A stretch of DNA of 64,000 nt, from assembly GCF_024296865.1 (NCBI RefSeq), contig NZ_CP101134.1:3658001-3722000 (forward strand). The letters run 5' to 3'. A program made the translations under genes and the position numbers. Source of the DNA: Sphingobacterium sp. LZ7M1. Lineage in GTDB: Bacteria; Bacteroidota; Bacteroidia; Sphingobacteriales; Sphingobacteriaceae. Positions within the stretch are counted from its first letter, which is position 1, and every line of letters begins with the position of its first letter. The notes beneath the pieces are model-generated. The model did no database searches. It saw only the letters and a program-made list of their open reading frames with translations, and was not told the DNA's origin. Positions 45,322 through 54,842 of the stretch are shown here, one piece after another.

Positions 45322-46956
45322 TTAGTAACCTGGGTTTTGTTTCAGGTTAGGGTTGATGGCCATATGTTGTTGTGGAATTGGGAACAATTCCTTGTTGACA
45401 TCGTTGGTTGCTTTATGATCCCACCATGCTCCGCTTGTGTATTTTCCGAAACGGATAAGGTCGGTTCTGCGTTTACCTTCGAAGATAAACTCACGGCCAC
45501 GTTCAGCTAAAAGCTCGTCTAAAGTCAAGGTAGCTGTAGAATACTGGTTGGCAGCCCAGTCTGCTGCTGCAAATGAGCGCTTCTTAGACTCATTGATCAA
45601 GTTTACAGCTTCTTGGTTGGCCGTTCCACCATTCTTGCGCATGATAGCTTCTGCCTTGTTAAAGTAAACCTCGCTCAGACGGTAGATCAAGTAATCATTC
45701 TCTTGGTAGTTATCATCCGATAAACGACCTGATTTATACTTGTTAAACCTTGCTCCTGAGTTTTCTTCTCCTTCCGCCATCGATCCTTGTGAAGTTTTAT
45801 CTCCTTCACTCTCACGACGAATGGAATTAACGAATACTAAAGGTTGTCCAGAATACTCTTCTGTCCCTACCACTGGAGTTTGGGTACCGTATTTATATTG
45901 AGGACCGAACAAGAACCAATCTTTCTTTCTTAAGTCTTTGGCGTTGTAAGCGTCAAATGCAGTAGGAATAACCACGAATGCATTCCATCCTCCGTAACCT
46001 ACGTTCAAGGCCTCTTTCATATAATCATATCCGAAATAGAATCCGCCCCAATCAAAAGCCCATCCACCTTTACGGCTGAACTGGAATTGGAATAGCGCCT
46101 CTGGATTTGCTGAGTTCGTATTGCTGAAGGCAGCATTGATGTCAGCAGAAAGCTTCGGTGTACCTCCGATTCCGCCGCCAGCACCTGAGATGACCTTATC
46201 CGATGCAGCGATCGCTTGATCCCACATGGCAGTGCCCGACCATTTCTGTGCATTCAGATATAGCTCCGAAAGCATGGCATAACCTGCTGCTCGGTTTACC
46301 TTACCAACAGATTCAGCAGTCAGATCTGGCAACTTCGGAACCTCGGCCTCCAATTCGGTCTTTATAAAATCAAAAACCTCTTTTCTGGTCTTGGTCTCCG
46401 GGTTCAATGGCTTGTCAGCTACTTCAACTGCAATCGGCACATTTCCCCACATATCCATGATGCGCATATAGTGGTAAGCTCTCAACACCTTTAGTTGTGC
46501 AACAGCGGTATTGATCTCTTCTTGGGTCATGTTGATGCTTGCAAAATCCAACTTCTCGATATCCCCAATGGCATTATTGATAAAACCTACACCGGTCCAC
46601 ATCAAATCCCACGCATTCTTCAGCCTATTTTCGTTCACTGTCCAGGTATGGTAGTGCATACGGAAGTGGTCTCCCCCATCATAACCATGGCGACCTTTTT
46701 GCGGCCAAGCCACTTGATCTGCTGCTAATTCCGAATGATAGTAAAATCCGGAACCTCCTGTAGGGGCCAACCATGCCTGCATGTGCGTGAATGGTCTTAA
46801 TACGGCCTGCTCTACCTCCAATTTATTCTTATAGAAACTTTCCTGTTCTAATTTGCTATATAGATTCTCATCTAAATTGGTACAAGCGGAAAGTCCAGCT
46901 GTCGCCATTACCGCAACGGCTGCAAATCGTATCGTACGTTTATTTAATAATCTCAT
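45322..46956 (-). CDS. SusD/RagB-family outer-membrane lipoprotein
   Basis: A 544-residue glycan-binding lipoprotein. Signal and lipobox GLSAC place Cys near residue 25. The all-alpha TPR-rich fold is visible in VAQLKVLRAYHYMRIMDMWGNVPIAVE and AAGYAMLSELYLNAQ segments, and the C-terminal LAERGREFIFEGKRRTDLIRFGKY motif is a SusD hallmark. It would hold a sugar oligomer over the SusC channel. It is the last gene of the locus, 11 bases after SusC. Confidence 0.93.
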   Translation of the reverse strand: MRLLNKRTIRFAAVAVMATAGLSACTNLDENLYSKLEQESFYKNKLEVEQAVLRPFTHMQAWLAPTGGSGFYYHSELAADQVAWPQKGRHGYDGGDHFRMHYHTWTVNENRLKNAWDLMWTGVGFINNAIGDIEKLDFASINMTQEEINTAVAQLKVLRAYHYMRIMDMWGNVPIAVEVADKPLNPETKTRKEVFDFIKTELEAEVPKLPDLTAESVGKVNRAAGYAMLSELYLNAQKWSGTAMWDQAIAASDKVISGAGGGIGGTPKLSADINAAFSNTNSANPEALFQFQFSRKGGWAFDWGGFYFGYDYMKEALNVGYGGWNAFVVIPTAFDAYNAKDLRKKDWFLFGPQYKYGTQTPVVGTEEYSGQPLVFVNSIRRESEGDKTSQGSMAEGEENSGARFNKYKSGRLSDDNYQENDYLIYRLSEVYFNKAEAIMRKNGGTANQEAVNLINESKKRSFAAADWAANQYSTATLTLDELLAERGREFIFEGKRRTDLIRFGKYTSGAWWDHKATNDVNKELFPIPQQHMAINPNLKQNPGY

Positions 46957-46967
46957 AATTTACTTCT

Positions 46968-49900
46968 TTAAAAACCAATATTTAATCCCAATGACCATGA
47001 TTGTGTTCTAGGGTAGAATCCTCTAGAATCGATACCTCCATCAAATCCAGTATCTTGCAATTCCGGATCTATTCCAGAATAAGAAGTAATGGTTGCAAGA
47101 TTCCTTGCGGTCATATACACATATAAATTCCTCAAATAGTCATTCTTAAGGTTGAAAGTATATCCAAGGGTAATATTGTCGATCTTAACAAATGAACCGT
47201 TTTCCAAATAGTAGTCTGAGTACTGCGGGTCATCCTTCAAGGCAGCATGTTTGCCAAATGCAGACTCCAATACGTTGTTCGGTAACCATTTTTGGTTTCC
47301 AAAATACATATCTGCAGTGTTCAAGATATCATATTTGAATTTACCTCTCAAGAATACGGTCAGGTCAAATCCTTTATAACTGAATCGGTTACCAAGGGAA
47401 GCCTGGAATTTTGGAATACCATTCCCGATATAGGTCAGGTCATCGTTGTTGATTTCGCCAGCATGTGCCGTAGAACCATCAGCTTTGTAGAATAACCATT
47501 TTCCAGCATCGTCAAATCCAGCGAATCTCTTACCGTAGAATGATCCGACCTCGCCACCTTCTTCCAGACGGATAGCATTACCCAAGTTTCCTGGCGAAGG
47601 CAAACCTCCGAACTCTAACCAGTTACTCTTAAAGATATCACTGGATAGTTTGGTCAACTTGTTCTTTTGGTAGTTACCGGCAAAATCAACTTGCCATGTA
47701 AAGTTATCATTGGCGATCGGCGTACCGGTCAATTGGATCTCGATACCTTTGTTCACCACTTCACCTACGTTGTACCAAATCGATGGCTGTACGTAAGCAG
47801 GCAACTGCGCATTGTATTCATACAATAAGTCAGTAGTCTTTCTGTGATAAACATCAATAGCACCCGTCAAACGGTTATTGAACATACCAAAGTCAACCCC
47901 GATATTGGTTTCTGCTTTTTGCTCCCATTTCAAGTCCGGATTCGGGTTTGTGGAAATACCGTAAGTTTGGTAATAGATCCCGTTCTGCGGATATACACCA
48001 CCAGTACCTAAGGTAACTAACGATAGGTAGTTAGGGATACCTTGGTTACCCGTAACACCATAACCAGCACGTAGCTTCAAGTCATTAACCACTTCTTTGT
48101 TGGTAAAGAAGTCTTCGTTTGAAATATTCCAACCTGCTGAAACTGCTGGGAAATTACCCCATTTGTTGTTGGCACCAAATCTTGAAGATCCTTCACGACG
48201 TAAGATCGCAGTAACAAAGTACTTGTCTGCATAATTATAGTTTACACGTCCAAAGAATGCGATCAGGGTGTTGTCTTCTTTAAATGAATTCAACCCTGGT
48301 CTAGGTAATTTATCATTGGTAATGGCAGTACCGGAGTTAAAGTCCCAATCTAGGAATCCGTCGGTGGTAAAACCATTATTGTTCATGTCAAACCACTCCA
48401 AAGTTGAGTATTGATAACTATAACCTAATAATCCAGTAACGGTATGTTTCTCGTTGAAGGTTTTGTTATAGTCAATGGTACTTTCAAAGGTTTTTGTCCA
48501 GTTCAGTTCATTGCGTTTATACGCATATCCCATTCCTTGGTAGTTGGAGTCTTCCCTTTGGTCCCAATCTAATTTAGAACGGAATTCACGACCGTTCCAG
48601 TTGTCTCTTACATAAGAACCGAATGCCGAAACGCTCAATTCGTCCAAGATCTTGAACTTCAAACGGGCATCACCAGAAAATGTCTGTTGGTTACGCTCAT
48701 TTAACCTATAGGCCAATCGGCTCATCGGGTTATAGTTATTGTATTCCTGGGTTTGGTAGAAAGTTCCATCGGCATTCACCAATGGCGCAGTCGGGTTACG
48801 TTGAATGGCTTGTTCAAAATCCCCTGTTTGTCCACCCAATAGATTGGCTTTATTAAAGTTGGCAGCAATATTAGCTGATAAGGTCAAACGATCCTTCAAT
48901 CCTGTTTGGCTGAAGTTGATACGTCCACCAAATTGCTCTTTACCATTTTCCTTAGCCACACCTTTTGCCTGTTCATAGTTGAAAGAAGCACGGTATGTTG
49001 AGTTTTCCCCACCGCCGCTGGCAATGAAGTTATGGAAATGCGAAAAGTTATCCTTATTGATCAATTCATCATATAGATCAGTTGTAGCACCTAAATCATA
49101 TTTTGGTCTATCCAATCCTACAACTACTTTATCCCTAAACTGAGCAGCATCCAACATGGTTGGTCTGCGGTTTACGATTTCAGTCTGTCCATACGTCAAG
49201 TATTCAAACTGAGGTGTTCCAGCCTTACCTTTTTTAGTTGTAACCAAAATTACACCACCGTTACCACGGGTACCATAGATTGCCGCTGCAGAACCATCCT
49301 TCAATACGTCGATGGACTCGATGTCCCCTTGTTTGATCAGGTCCAGGTTACCACCAGGGATACCATCGATAACCACCAATGGGCTATTGGATCCTTTTAG
49401 GGAAGCCATACCACGTAACTGAATATTGGTTCCTGAGTTCGGGTTACTTCCTTGCGTCCGAGTTACGTTCAGACCAGCTACTTTACCTTGGACCAATTCC
49501 ATCGGGTTTCTCATTCCCCCTCTGTTAAAGTCCTTTTCCTTTACGGAAGCCACTGCGGAAGTAATCTCCTTACGTTTCTGAGTACCGTAACCAACTACGA
49601 CTACCTCATCCAATGATTCTTCGTCTGGGCTCAGGTTTACATTGGCTGTTGCAGAGGTTACTGGAAATTCTTGGGATTTAAATCCAATGTAACTTACCTG
49701 GAGAACATCTCCGTTTTCTGCTGCGATGCTAAAATTACCGGCATCATCGGTTTGGGCCGCTGCTTCTTTTCCCTTCACGCGGACGGTCACTCCTGAAAGT
49801 GCTTCCCCCGTGCTTGCATTCTTCACCGTCCCCGTCACTGTCTGTTGAAATTCAACCTTCTCCATCCTTGTCGCTTCAGAATACGGTACCGATGCAGCAT

Positions 49901-49991
49901 AACCATAACTGCAAGCCATCAGCGCAAAGCACAATATGCTCCCTCTGACAAAGCCTTTCCGATACATTTTTGAACTGTAAATGTTTGGCAT
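46968..49991 (-). CDS. SusC-family TonB-dependent receptor
   Basis: A 1007-residue outer-membrane porin-receptor. Signal peptide (residues about 9-32), a carboxypeptidase-regulatory-like domain at about 45-125, the TonB box LDEVVVVGYGTQKR near 131, plug motif NIQLRGMASLKGSNSPLVVIDG, then a large barrel ending in NIGF. An alternative ATG at 49967 (MYRKGF) gives a shorter N-terminus. It pairs with the SusD-like protein downstream to import an oligosaccharide. Confidence 0.94.
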   Translation of the reverse strand: MPNIYSSKMYRKGFVRGSILCFALMACSYGYAASVPYSEATRMEKVEFQQTVTGTVKNASTGEALSGVTVRVKGKEAAAQTDDAGNFSIAAENGDVLQVSYIGFKSQEFPVTSATANVNLSPDEESLDEVVVVGYGTQKRKEITSAVASVKEKDFNRGGMRNPMELVQGKVAGLNVTRTQGSNPNSGTNIQLRGMASLKGSNSPLVVIDGIPGGNLDLIKQGDIESIDVLKDGSAAAIYGTRGNGGVILVTTKKGKAGTPQFEYLTYGQTEIVNRRPTMLDAAQFRDKVVVGLDRPKYDLGATTDLYDELINKDNFSHFHNFIASGGGENSTYRASFNYEQAKGVAKENGKEQFGGRINFSQTGLKDRLTLSANIAANFNKANLLGGQTGDFEQAIQRNPTAPLVNADGTFYQTQEYNNYNPMSRLAYRLNERNQQTFSGDARLKFKILDELSVSAFGSYVRDNWNGREFRSKLDWDQREDSNYQGMGYAYKRNELNWTKTFESTIDYNKTFNEKHTVTGLLGYSYQYSTLEWFDMNNNGFTTDGFLDWDFNSGTAITNDKLPRPGLNSFKEDNTLIAFFGRVNYNYADKYFVTAILRREGSSRFGANNKWGNFPAVSAGWNISNEDFFTNKEVVNDLKLRAGYGVTGNQGIPNYLSLVTLGTGGVYPQNGIYYQTYGISTNPNPDLKWEQKAETNIGVDFGMFNNRLTGAIDVYHRKTTDLLYEYNAQLPAYVQPSIWYNVGEVVNKGIEIQLTGTPIANDNFTWQVDFAGNYQKNKLTKLSSDIFKSNWLEFGGLPSPGNLGNAIRLEEGGEVGSFYGKRFAGFDDAGKWLFYKADGSTAHAGEINNDDLTYIGNGIPKFQASLGNRFSYKGFDLTVFLRGKFKYDILNTADMYFGNQKWLPNNVLESAFGKHAALKDDPQYSDYYLENGSFVKIDNITLGYTFNLKNDYLRNLYVYMTARNLATITSYSGIDPELQDTGFDGGIDSRGFYPRTQSWSLGLNIGF

Positions 49992-50206
49992 GTTAATTAA
50001 CGTTAATGAATAAATAATTTTTAAAGGTCTATAAAACTGATACTTAATCCTAAAACGATTTAGTTTAATTGGGACACAAGTTTGATTCTGAATGACCCAA
50101 TAAAAGTAACGTGATAATTAGTTAAATATTATCCTTTGTTTTATTGATATTCGGGTAAATTAGAAAATTTATGTTAAAAACCTAAAATTAACAGCACAAA
50201 GTTTGG

Positions 50207-50220
50207 TAACACTTGTGTTA
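50207..50220. promoter_or_regulatory. Palindrome between GH76 and SusC genes
   Basis: TAACAC-tt-GTGTTA lies 34 bases beyond the GH76 stop, in the 262-base gap before SusC. It may be an operator for the SusCD transcript. No cognate regulator gene is adjacent. Confidence 0.35.
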
Positions 50221-50253
50221 TATTCTGCTAAAAAAGTGCAGGAATTTTAGTGC

Positions 50254-51432
50254 CTAAATGGAGGCAATTCGAGCGTACATTTCCACCATGGCCAGTTGGT
50301 CCAGCAACCATTTTTTGGCGCTCTTTTTTTCACCCGTCCAGTCCTTGTTGAACAAGCCGTGTTCATCCCTTAGATCCGTCCAGGCATAACGTAAATTATC
50401 CTTGAAACTGTTGATATACAGTGGATTTTTATCGGCATGGTACAACTCTACAAAACCCCTCAACATCACGGCGATAAACCAGGAATCGGAGTTCTTGAAA
50501 AGCTTGATTTTTTTGCCAGAATTCAATGCTTTATCTTGGAAGAAATATTCATGCGCAGAAGCAGCAATTTCCTGCGCTTCTTTCAGGTATTTTTGGTCCT
50601 TTGTAATTTTATAAAATAAGGCAGCCGATTGTAACATTTGTCCGGAATTATAGGGAAATTTTGTTTTGTTTACTTTACCCGTCAAGGAAATGTTGTCAAA
50701 ATAGAGATGATCCACAGGATCCTCCAAATGCTCCTTGGTCCATTGGTACAATTTCTCCGCTTTCTCTAGATATGCTCTTTTGTTGGTCGCCTCATACAGC
50801 TTTAACAGATAGACCACAGCCGGAGCATTAGAACAGGTATTCTTGGATTCTTTTTTCTGTTCGCACCAATAGATCCCTCCCCCTAGTTTATCATCCATTC
50901 CACTTTCCACAAAACGCCAGATCTCCTCCGATTTAGCTAGGAATTTCTTGTCCTTCGTGTTCAGGTATAGATCGGCAAAGTCTATTCCCAACCAAACGTT
51001 ATCATCATAGAATCGATCTGATAATGGGGCATTTTTCACATAAGAGGCATAGCCATATGGTTCTCTTTTATCATAATAATGTTCCAATCCCGGCAGGACC
51101 TTGGTTTTGATCTCTTTAAGGATCTTTGGGTCTTTATGAAGCTCATAACGGGCCACTTGAGCAGAAAGTGAGCCTGAAAATGGCCAAAGGTAGGAATAGG
51201 CATTTCCCTTTTTGCCTTCATCGGGTCCGGCCAGATAACTGGCTTTGTAGCTATCATCATATGGAAAATTCTCGCGAAGTAAATATTCCCCTTTAATACC
51301 ATAATGCTTATAGATGGAGTCCAAGCTTATCGCTGCTTGCTCAGCAAAAGATGGTACTGCAGGGTTGGGCTGTGCAAGTACTTGCACAAGCTGCATAAAA
51401 CAAATTACGGTTAGGATGAATGTCTTTTTCAT
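50254..51432 (-). CDS. GH76-family glycoside hydrolase (alpha-1,6-mannanase-like)
   Basis: A 392-residue exported enzyme; residues 1-21 are a signal peptide ending VLAQ. The (alpha/alpha)6 fold is suggested by repeated helix pairs, and the Asp143-Asp144 pair in FYDDNVWLGIDFADLY matches the catalytic DD motif of GH76. CSNAPAVVYLLKLYEAT and the PYNSGQMLQSAALFYKIT segments are further family features. It would cut the alpha-1,6 mannan backbone of yeast or similar glycans. It is upstream of the SusC/SusD pair. Confidence 0.88.
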   Translation of the reverse strand: MKKTFILTVICFMQLVQVLAQPNPAVPSFAEQAAISLDSIYKHYGIKGEYLLRENFPYDDSYKASYLAGPDEGKKGNAYSYLWPFSGSLSAQVARYELHKDPKILKEIKTKVLPGLEHYYDKREPYGYASYVKNAPLSDRFYDDNVWLGIDFADLYLNTKDKKFLAKSEEIWRFVESGMDDKLGGGIYWCEQKKESKNTCSNAPAVVYLLKLYEATNKRAYLEKAEKLYQWTKEHLEDPVDHLYFDNISLTGKVNKTKFPYNSGQMLQSAALFYKITKDQKYLKEAQEIAASAHEYFFQDKALNSGKKIKLFKNSDSWFIAVMLRGFVELYHADKNPLYINSFKDNLRYAWTDLRDEHGLFNKDWTGEKKSAKKWLLDQLAMVEMYARIASI

Positions 51433-51517
51433 GATCGCGTTCTTTTCTTCTTAAAGTTTATGTTGGGAAACCAGGTTTCCATAGGTTGATTGATGTCAGA
51501 TAGCATCAGCGTGATTT

Positions 51518-51559
51518 ACATTTCTTGGGGATCAATAGGATGGTATCCCCAAGAAATGT
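51518..51559. other. Long hairpin between GMC oxidoreductase and GH76 genes
   Basis: ACATTTCTTGGGGAT (51518-51532) and ATCCCCAAGAAATGT (51545-51559) are a perfect 15-base inverted repeat around a 12-base loop. There is no T run on the minus strand, so it may protect or process the mRNA rather than terminate it. Confidence 0.7.
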
Positions 51560-51569
51560 CGGAATTGTC

Positions 51570-53285
51570 TTAAATATTGCCTTTTTTCAGCTCATTGACG
51601 GCATGGTCCACTGCCCGAGCAGAGAAAGCCATATAGGTCAATGAAGGGTTTTGCGTAGAGGTGGATGTCATACTCGCCCCATCCGTAACGAAAACATTTG
51701 GACAGGCATGCACCTGATGCCAACTGTTCAAAACCGAGGTTTTGGGATCTTTACCCATGCGGGCTCCTCCCATTTCATGGATATCCAAACCCGGAGCTTG
51801 TGAACTTTCATTTCTATGGATATTCTTGAACCCAGCGGCTGTAAACATTTCTTCCATGGTATCCAGATAATCCTTCTTCATCTTCGCATCGTTATCATCA
51901 TAATCCACGGATATCTTGAGCAATGGCATTCCCCATTCATCTTTCTGCTTATCATCCAGGGCTACATAATTGCTTTCCTTTGGAATGGTTTCACCCATCA
52001 TATGCGAACCCACTCCCCAATTTCCATATTTTGGAGTTAAGATCGACCCTTTCAGGTCAGCCCCCAATCCCGACTCGTCCGACCAGGAAGAACGGTAAGC
52101 TCCAAATCCAGCCGCGTAGCCTCTCAAGAAATCGGTCTCCTGTTTATGTAAATTTCTGAAACGCGGAATATAACCTCCTCCAGCAGGATTTCTGCCATCG
52201 GTCTTAAATTCCAGCATCCCTTCGTATTCCGCCCCAATCCGTGCACTGTAATTATGGAAAGCCACATATTTCCCTAAGGTACCCGAATCATTGCCCAGGC
52301 CATTCTGGAATCTATTGGATTTAGAGTTCAACAGGATCAAGGTAGAATTTAGCGCCGCTGCATTCACGAAGATCACCTTAGCATAGAAATCTATCTCTTC
52401 CTTTGTCTCTTTATCGATTACCTTTACCCCTACCGCTTTCCCTTTACTTTCATCGTATAAGATAGAGTGCACGACCGAGTTCGGTCTCATGGTCAGGTTT
52501 CCTGTTTTCGCTGCCCAAGGCAGAGTGGACGCATTCGAACTGAAGTATCCTCCAAAAGGACAGCCACGTTGGCATAAGGTACGGTTCTGACATTGAACCC
52601 TACCCTGATCCAAGTGGATCTGATTAGGCTTAGATAAATGGGCACATCGCGCTGAAATCACTTTTCTTCCCGGATATTTGCTCTCTACCTGTTGTTTGAA
52701 ATATTTTTCAACCACATTCAAGGGGTACCCTGGCAGAAACTCACCATCCGGTAGTTCCGGCAGACCGTCCTTATCACCGGCAATCCCCGCAAAACGTTCC
52801 ACGTGGTCATACCAAGGTTTAATATCTTTATAACGGATAGGCCAATCTACGGCAAAGCCATCCCTTGCTGGACCTTCAAAATCAAAATCAGACCATCGCT
52901 GGGTCTGTCTGGCCCATAACAGGGATTTTCCCCCTACCTGATAGCCACGGATCCAGTCGAAAGGCTTTTCCTGAACATAAGGATGTTCCTTGTCTTTCAC
53001 GAAAAAATGGGCTGCATCCTCATGGAAGGCATAACAACGATTTACAATTGGGTTTTCCTGCTGTACGGCATAAGGCATTTCCCCTCTATGCTCAAACTCC
53101 CATGGATATAGGTTGGTCGTCGGATAATCCTTCACATGCTGTACATCCCGACCACGCTCCAGGACCAAGGTCTTGAGACCTTTCTCACAAAGTTCCTTGG
53201 CAGACCAGCCACCGGAAATCCCAGAACCGATGACGATGGCATCGTAACTACGATCTTTTTCTGAATCAATATTTAAGTTTGCCAT
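51570..53285 (-). CDS. GMC-family oxidoreductase
   Basis: A 571-residue FAD enzyme of the glucose-methanol-choline family. The FAD motif VIGSGISGG begins near residue 18, YQVGGKSLLWARQ near 115, and the C-terminal GARMGKDPKTSVLN and CPNVFVTDGASMTSTSTQNP segments hold the active-site region. It has no signal peptide of its own; the 4-base-spaced upstream gene encodes a TAT-signal gamma subunit, so it is probably exported as a complex. It oxidises a sugar or polyol; the substrate is unknown. Confidence 0.87.
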   Translation of the reverse strand: MANLNIDSEKDRSYDAIVIGSGISGGWSAKELCEKGLKTLVLERGRDVQHVKDYPTTNLYPWEFEHRGEMPYAVQQENPIVNRCYAFHEDAAHFFVKDKEHPYVQEKPFDWIRGYQVGGKSLLWARQTQRWSDFDFEGPARDGFAVDWPIRYKDIKPWYDHVERFAGIAGDKDGLPELPDGEFLPGYPLNVVEKYFKQQVESKYPGRKVISARCAHLSKPNQIHLDQGRVQCQNRTLCQRGCPFGGYFSSNASTLPWAAKTGNLTMRPNSVVHSILYDESKGKAVGVKVIDKETKEEIDFYAKVIFVNAAALNSTLILLNSKSNRFQNGLGNDSGTLGKYVAFHNYSARIGAEYEGMLEFKTDGRNPAGGGYIPRFRNLHKQETDFLRGYAAGFGAYRSSWSDESGLGADLKGSILTPKYGNWGVGSHMMGETIPKESNYVALDDKQKDEWGMPLLKISVDYDDNDAKMKKDYLDTMEEMFTAAGFKNIHRNESSQAPGLDIHEMGGARMGKDPKTSVLNSWHQVHACPNVFVTDGASMTSTSTQNPSLTYMAFSARAVDHAVNELKKGNI

Positions 53286-53288
53286 GGT

Positions 53289-53777
53289 CTATGCATCTAT
53301 TTTTGCGGCTCCGTTATATCTACCCGGAACCAATTCGTAAACTAATTTATTTTTCATCACGTATTCCGAGTTCTTATATCCTTGGACCGTCCTTCTTTTC
53401 AAGATCTTGAAGAATACATCATCTTCAGGAAGCGCCTTGAGATAAGCCTGTTGCTCTTCCAAGGTCTTACCCTTCAGTTTTGAGGCTGCTTTCAAGCCAT
53501 CGGTAAATTTATGCTGATCTTCTGGACTCGTGCAATCGTCCAGCATTTTCATCACGAAAAGATGTAGGTTTAGCTCTTTGGCACCAGGGCTATCGGTTTT
53601 GGGAATAATGGCTTCAACCAATTCAGCCAACATTTTCTCATCATCAAGATTGAGCTTCACTTTGTTTAACTGAATGGTAGGAGCTTTAGAACTAAAGTCG
53701 CAGGAAGTAGCAATCATGATACCACCTGCCACGATAAACATTTGTTTTAATGCGGTCCGTCTATCCATAAGATTCAT
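53289..53777 (-). CDS. Gluconate 2-dehydrogenase subunit 3-type protein, TAT lipoprotein
   Basis: A 162-residue small subunit. The N-terminus holds a twin-arginine-like DRRTALKQMFIVAGG and a lipobox-like ATSC. The rest matches the gluconate-dehydrogenase gamma family: LAELVEAIIPKTDSPGAKEL and YLKALPEDDVFFKILKRRTVQGY. It would carry and anchor the GMC subunit encoded 4 bases downstream at the periplasmic face. No cytochrome c subunit gene is next to it. Confidence 0.85.
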   Translation of the reverse strand: MNLMDRRTALKQMFIVAGGIMIATSCDFSSKAPTIQLNKVKLNLDDEKMLAELVEAIIPKTDSPGAKELNLHLFVMKMLDDCTSPEDQHKFTDGLKAASKLKGKTLEEQQAYLKALPEDDVFFKILKRRTVQGYKNSEYVMKNKLVYELVPGRYNGAAKIDA

Positions 53778-53819
53778 AATCTAGAAACCTAAAATACGAA
53801 TTATTGGATAGTTAGTTCT

Positions 53820-54479
53820 TTAATTTAGGGAAAGCAACGATTTTTTTACTTCTGCTAAATCGTTTAATAATTCGTCAGCATGTGTCAAACGAGATTTTTC
53901 AACCTCCTGTTTGGTCACAGCGATACAGTAAAGACCGGCAGTTTTAGCCGCTGTACAGCCCGTACTGGTATCTTCTACCACCACAATCTCCTCTTTTGGG
54001 ATCGATAATTTATTGACTGCCAATAAATAAGGTTCAGGGCTGGGTTTTGGATTCTCCACTTGTTCCCTTGTCACAAAGAATTCAAAGTACTTCAGCAAAT
54101 TATGTTCTCCAAGCACCGTATCTACGGTCGTCTGATAACTGGAAGTCACCAATCCTATGGTCTTTCCAGCATCCTTTACAGCATCTAATAATTCCTTGGC
54201 ATGGGGCATCAGACGTATATTCTTCATATTAGCCTTCGCATACCGAGAACGCGTCGCAAACCACATATCTTCTTCATCAACATGCAGCTTATATTCCTCA
54301 TTCAACATCTTTACGTTATGGCTCAAGGTGTGCCCAGCAAAATTGGAAATCCATTCATCAAAATCAATCTTCAAACCATAATCATTCTCCAAAATTGGAG
54401 CCCAGTTGCTGAAATAGAAATATTCAGAATCAATCAACGTCCCATCTAAATCAAAAAGTACTGCATTTATATTATTCAT
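53820..54479 (-). CDS. HAD-family phosphatase/beta-phosphoglucomutase-like hydrolase
   Basis: A 219-residue HAD hydrolase of the phosphoglucomutase-like type. DxDGT nucleophile motif FDLDGTLIDS at 8-17, the VTSSYQTT motif II near 114, the Lys region (PKPSPEPY) near 144 and VVEDTSTG motif IV near 161 are all in place. It would dephosphorylate or isomerise a sugar phosphate in the cytosol. It is 42 bases upstream of the gluconate-dehydrogenase-type gene. Confidence 0.88.
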   Translation of the reverse strand: MNNINAVLFDLDGTLIDSEYFYFSNWAPILENDYGLKIDFDEWISNFAGHTLSHNVKMLNEEYKLHVDEEDMWFATRSRYAKANMKNIRLMPHAKELLDAVKDAGKTIGLVTSSYQTTVDTVLGEHNLLKYFEFFVTREQVENPKPSPEPYLLAVNKLSIPKEEIVVVEDTSTGCTAAKTAGLYCIAVTKQEVEKSRLTHADELLNDLAEVKKSLLSLN

Positions 54480-54620
54480 GCTGCAAATTTAACCATATTA
54501 ATATTAAGCCCATGTTAAATAACGAAGTCTTAACATAGGTCTTCATCTTTATTTAACAAGGTTTCATGGATAAGGTTCTATGCTTTTCTAATGATGGGAA
54601 CTAAGTATTAGTTTACCCAT

Positions 54621-54666
54621 ATTCGAGACATATTGCGAAAGTTCCGAATGTGTCTCGAATAAGGTC
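54621..54666. repeat. Dispersed palindromic element, copy 2
   Basis: ATTCGAGACA (54621-54630) and TGTCTCGAAT (54651-54660) flank a 20-base core, TATTGCGAAAGTTCCGAATG in shape, and make a near-perfect 40-base palindrome. The right flank AAGGTC matches copy 1's left flank in inverted orientation. Confidence 0.75.
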
Positions 54667-54762
54667 AAAAGTTCATAAGAAAACCTTGGCTTAATAGAAT
54701 TTTAAATTTGCATTCATGCCATCCTTAGAACTGTAAATTCATTGTTGTTAATGAAGGCTTGA

Positions 54763-54794
54763 TTTGCGATAGCTAGTGGCTTTTATTAAGTTTG
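54763..54794 (+). promoter_or_regulatory. Bacteroidota-type promoter of the FAH-M23-bcp-glyS operon
   Basis: TTTG at 54763-54766, a 20-base spacer and TAAGTTTG at 54787-54794 match the consensus exactly. Transcription should begin near 54801, about 42 bases before the start at 54843. Confidence 0.72.
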
Positions 54795-54842
54795 CTTAGC
54801 CCGCTATAAAGATATGCGGAAGGTATAAAAACAAAATACTTT

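Larger units (their letters stand above)
54480..54842. other. Divergent intergenic region with palindromic element copy 2
   Basis: A 363-base region without a gene. It contains the second copy of the dispersed palindrome, a perfect promoter for the plus-strand operon, and a TAAATTTG box (CAAATTTA at 54484-54491) facing the HAD gene. Confidence 0.6.

Noticed and set aside
45280..45510. Plus-strand frame of 76 codons at the heptad block
   Set aside because: Its first part reads the repeat and the rest is antisense to the SusD-like gene; no ribosome binding site or family match.
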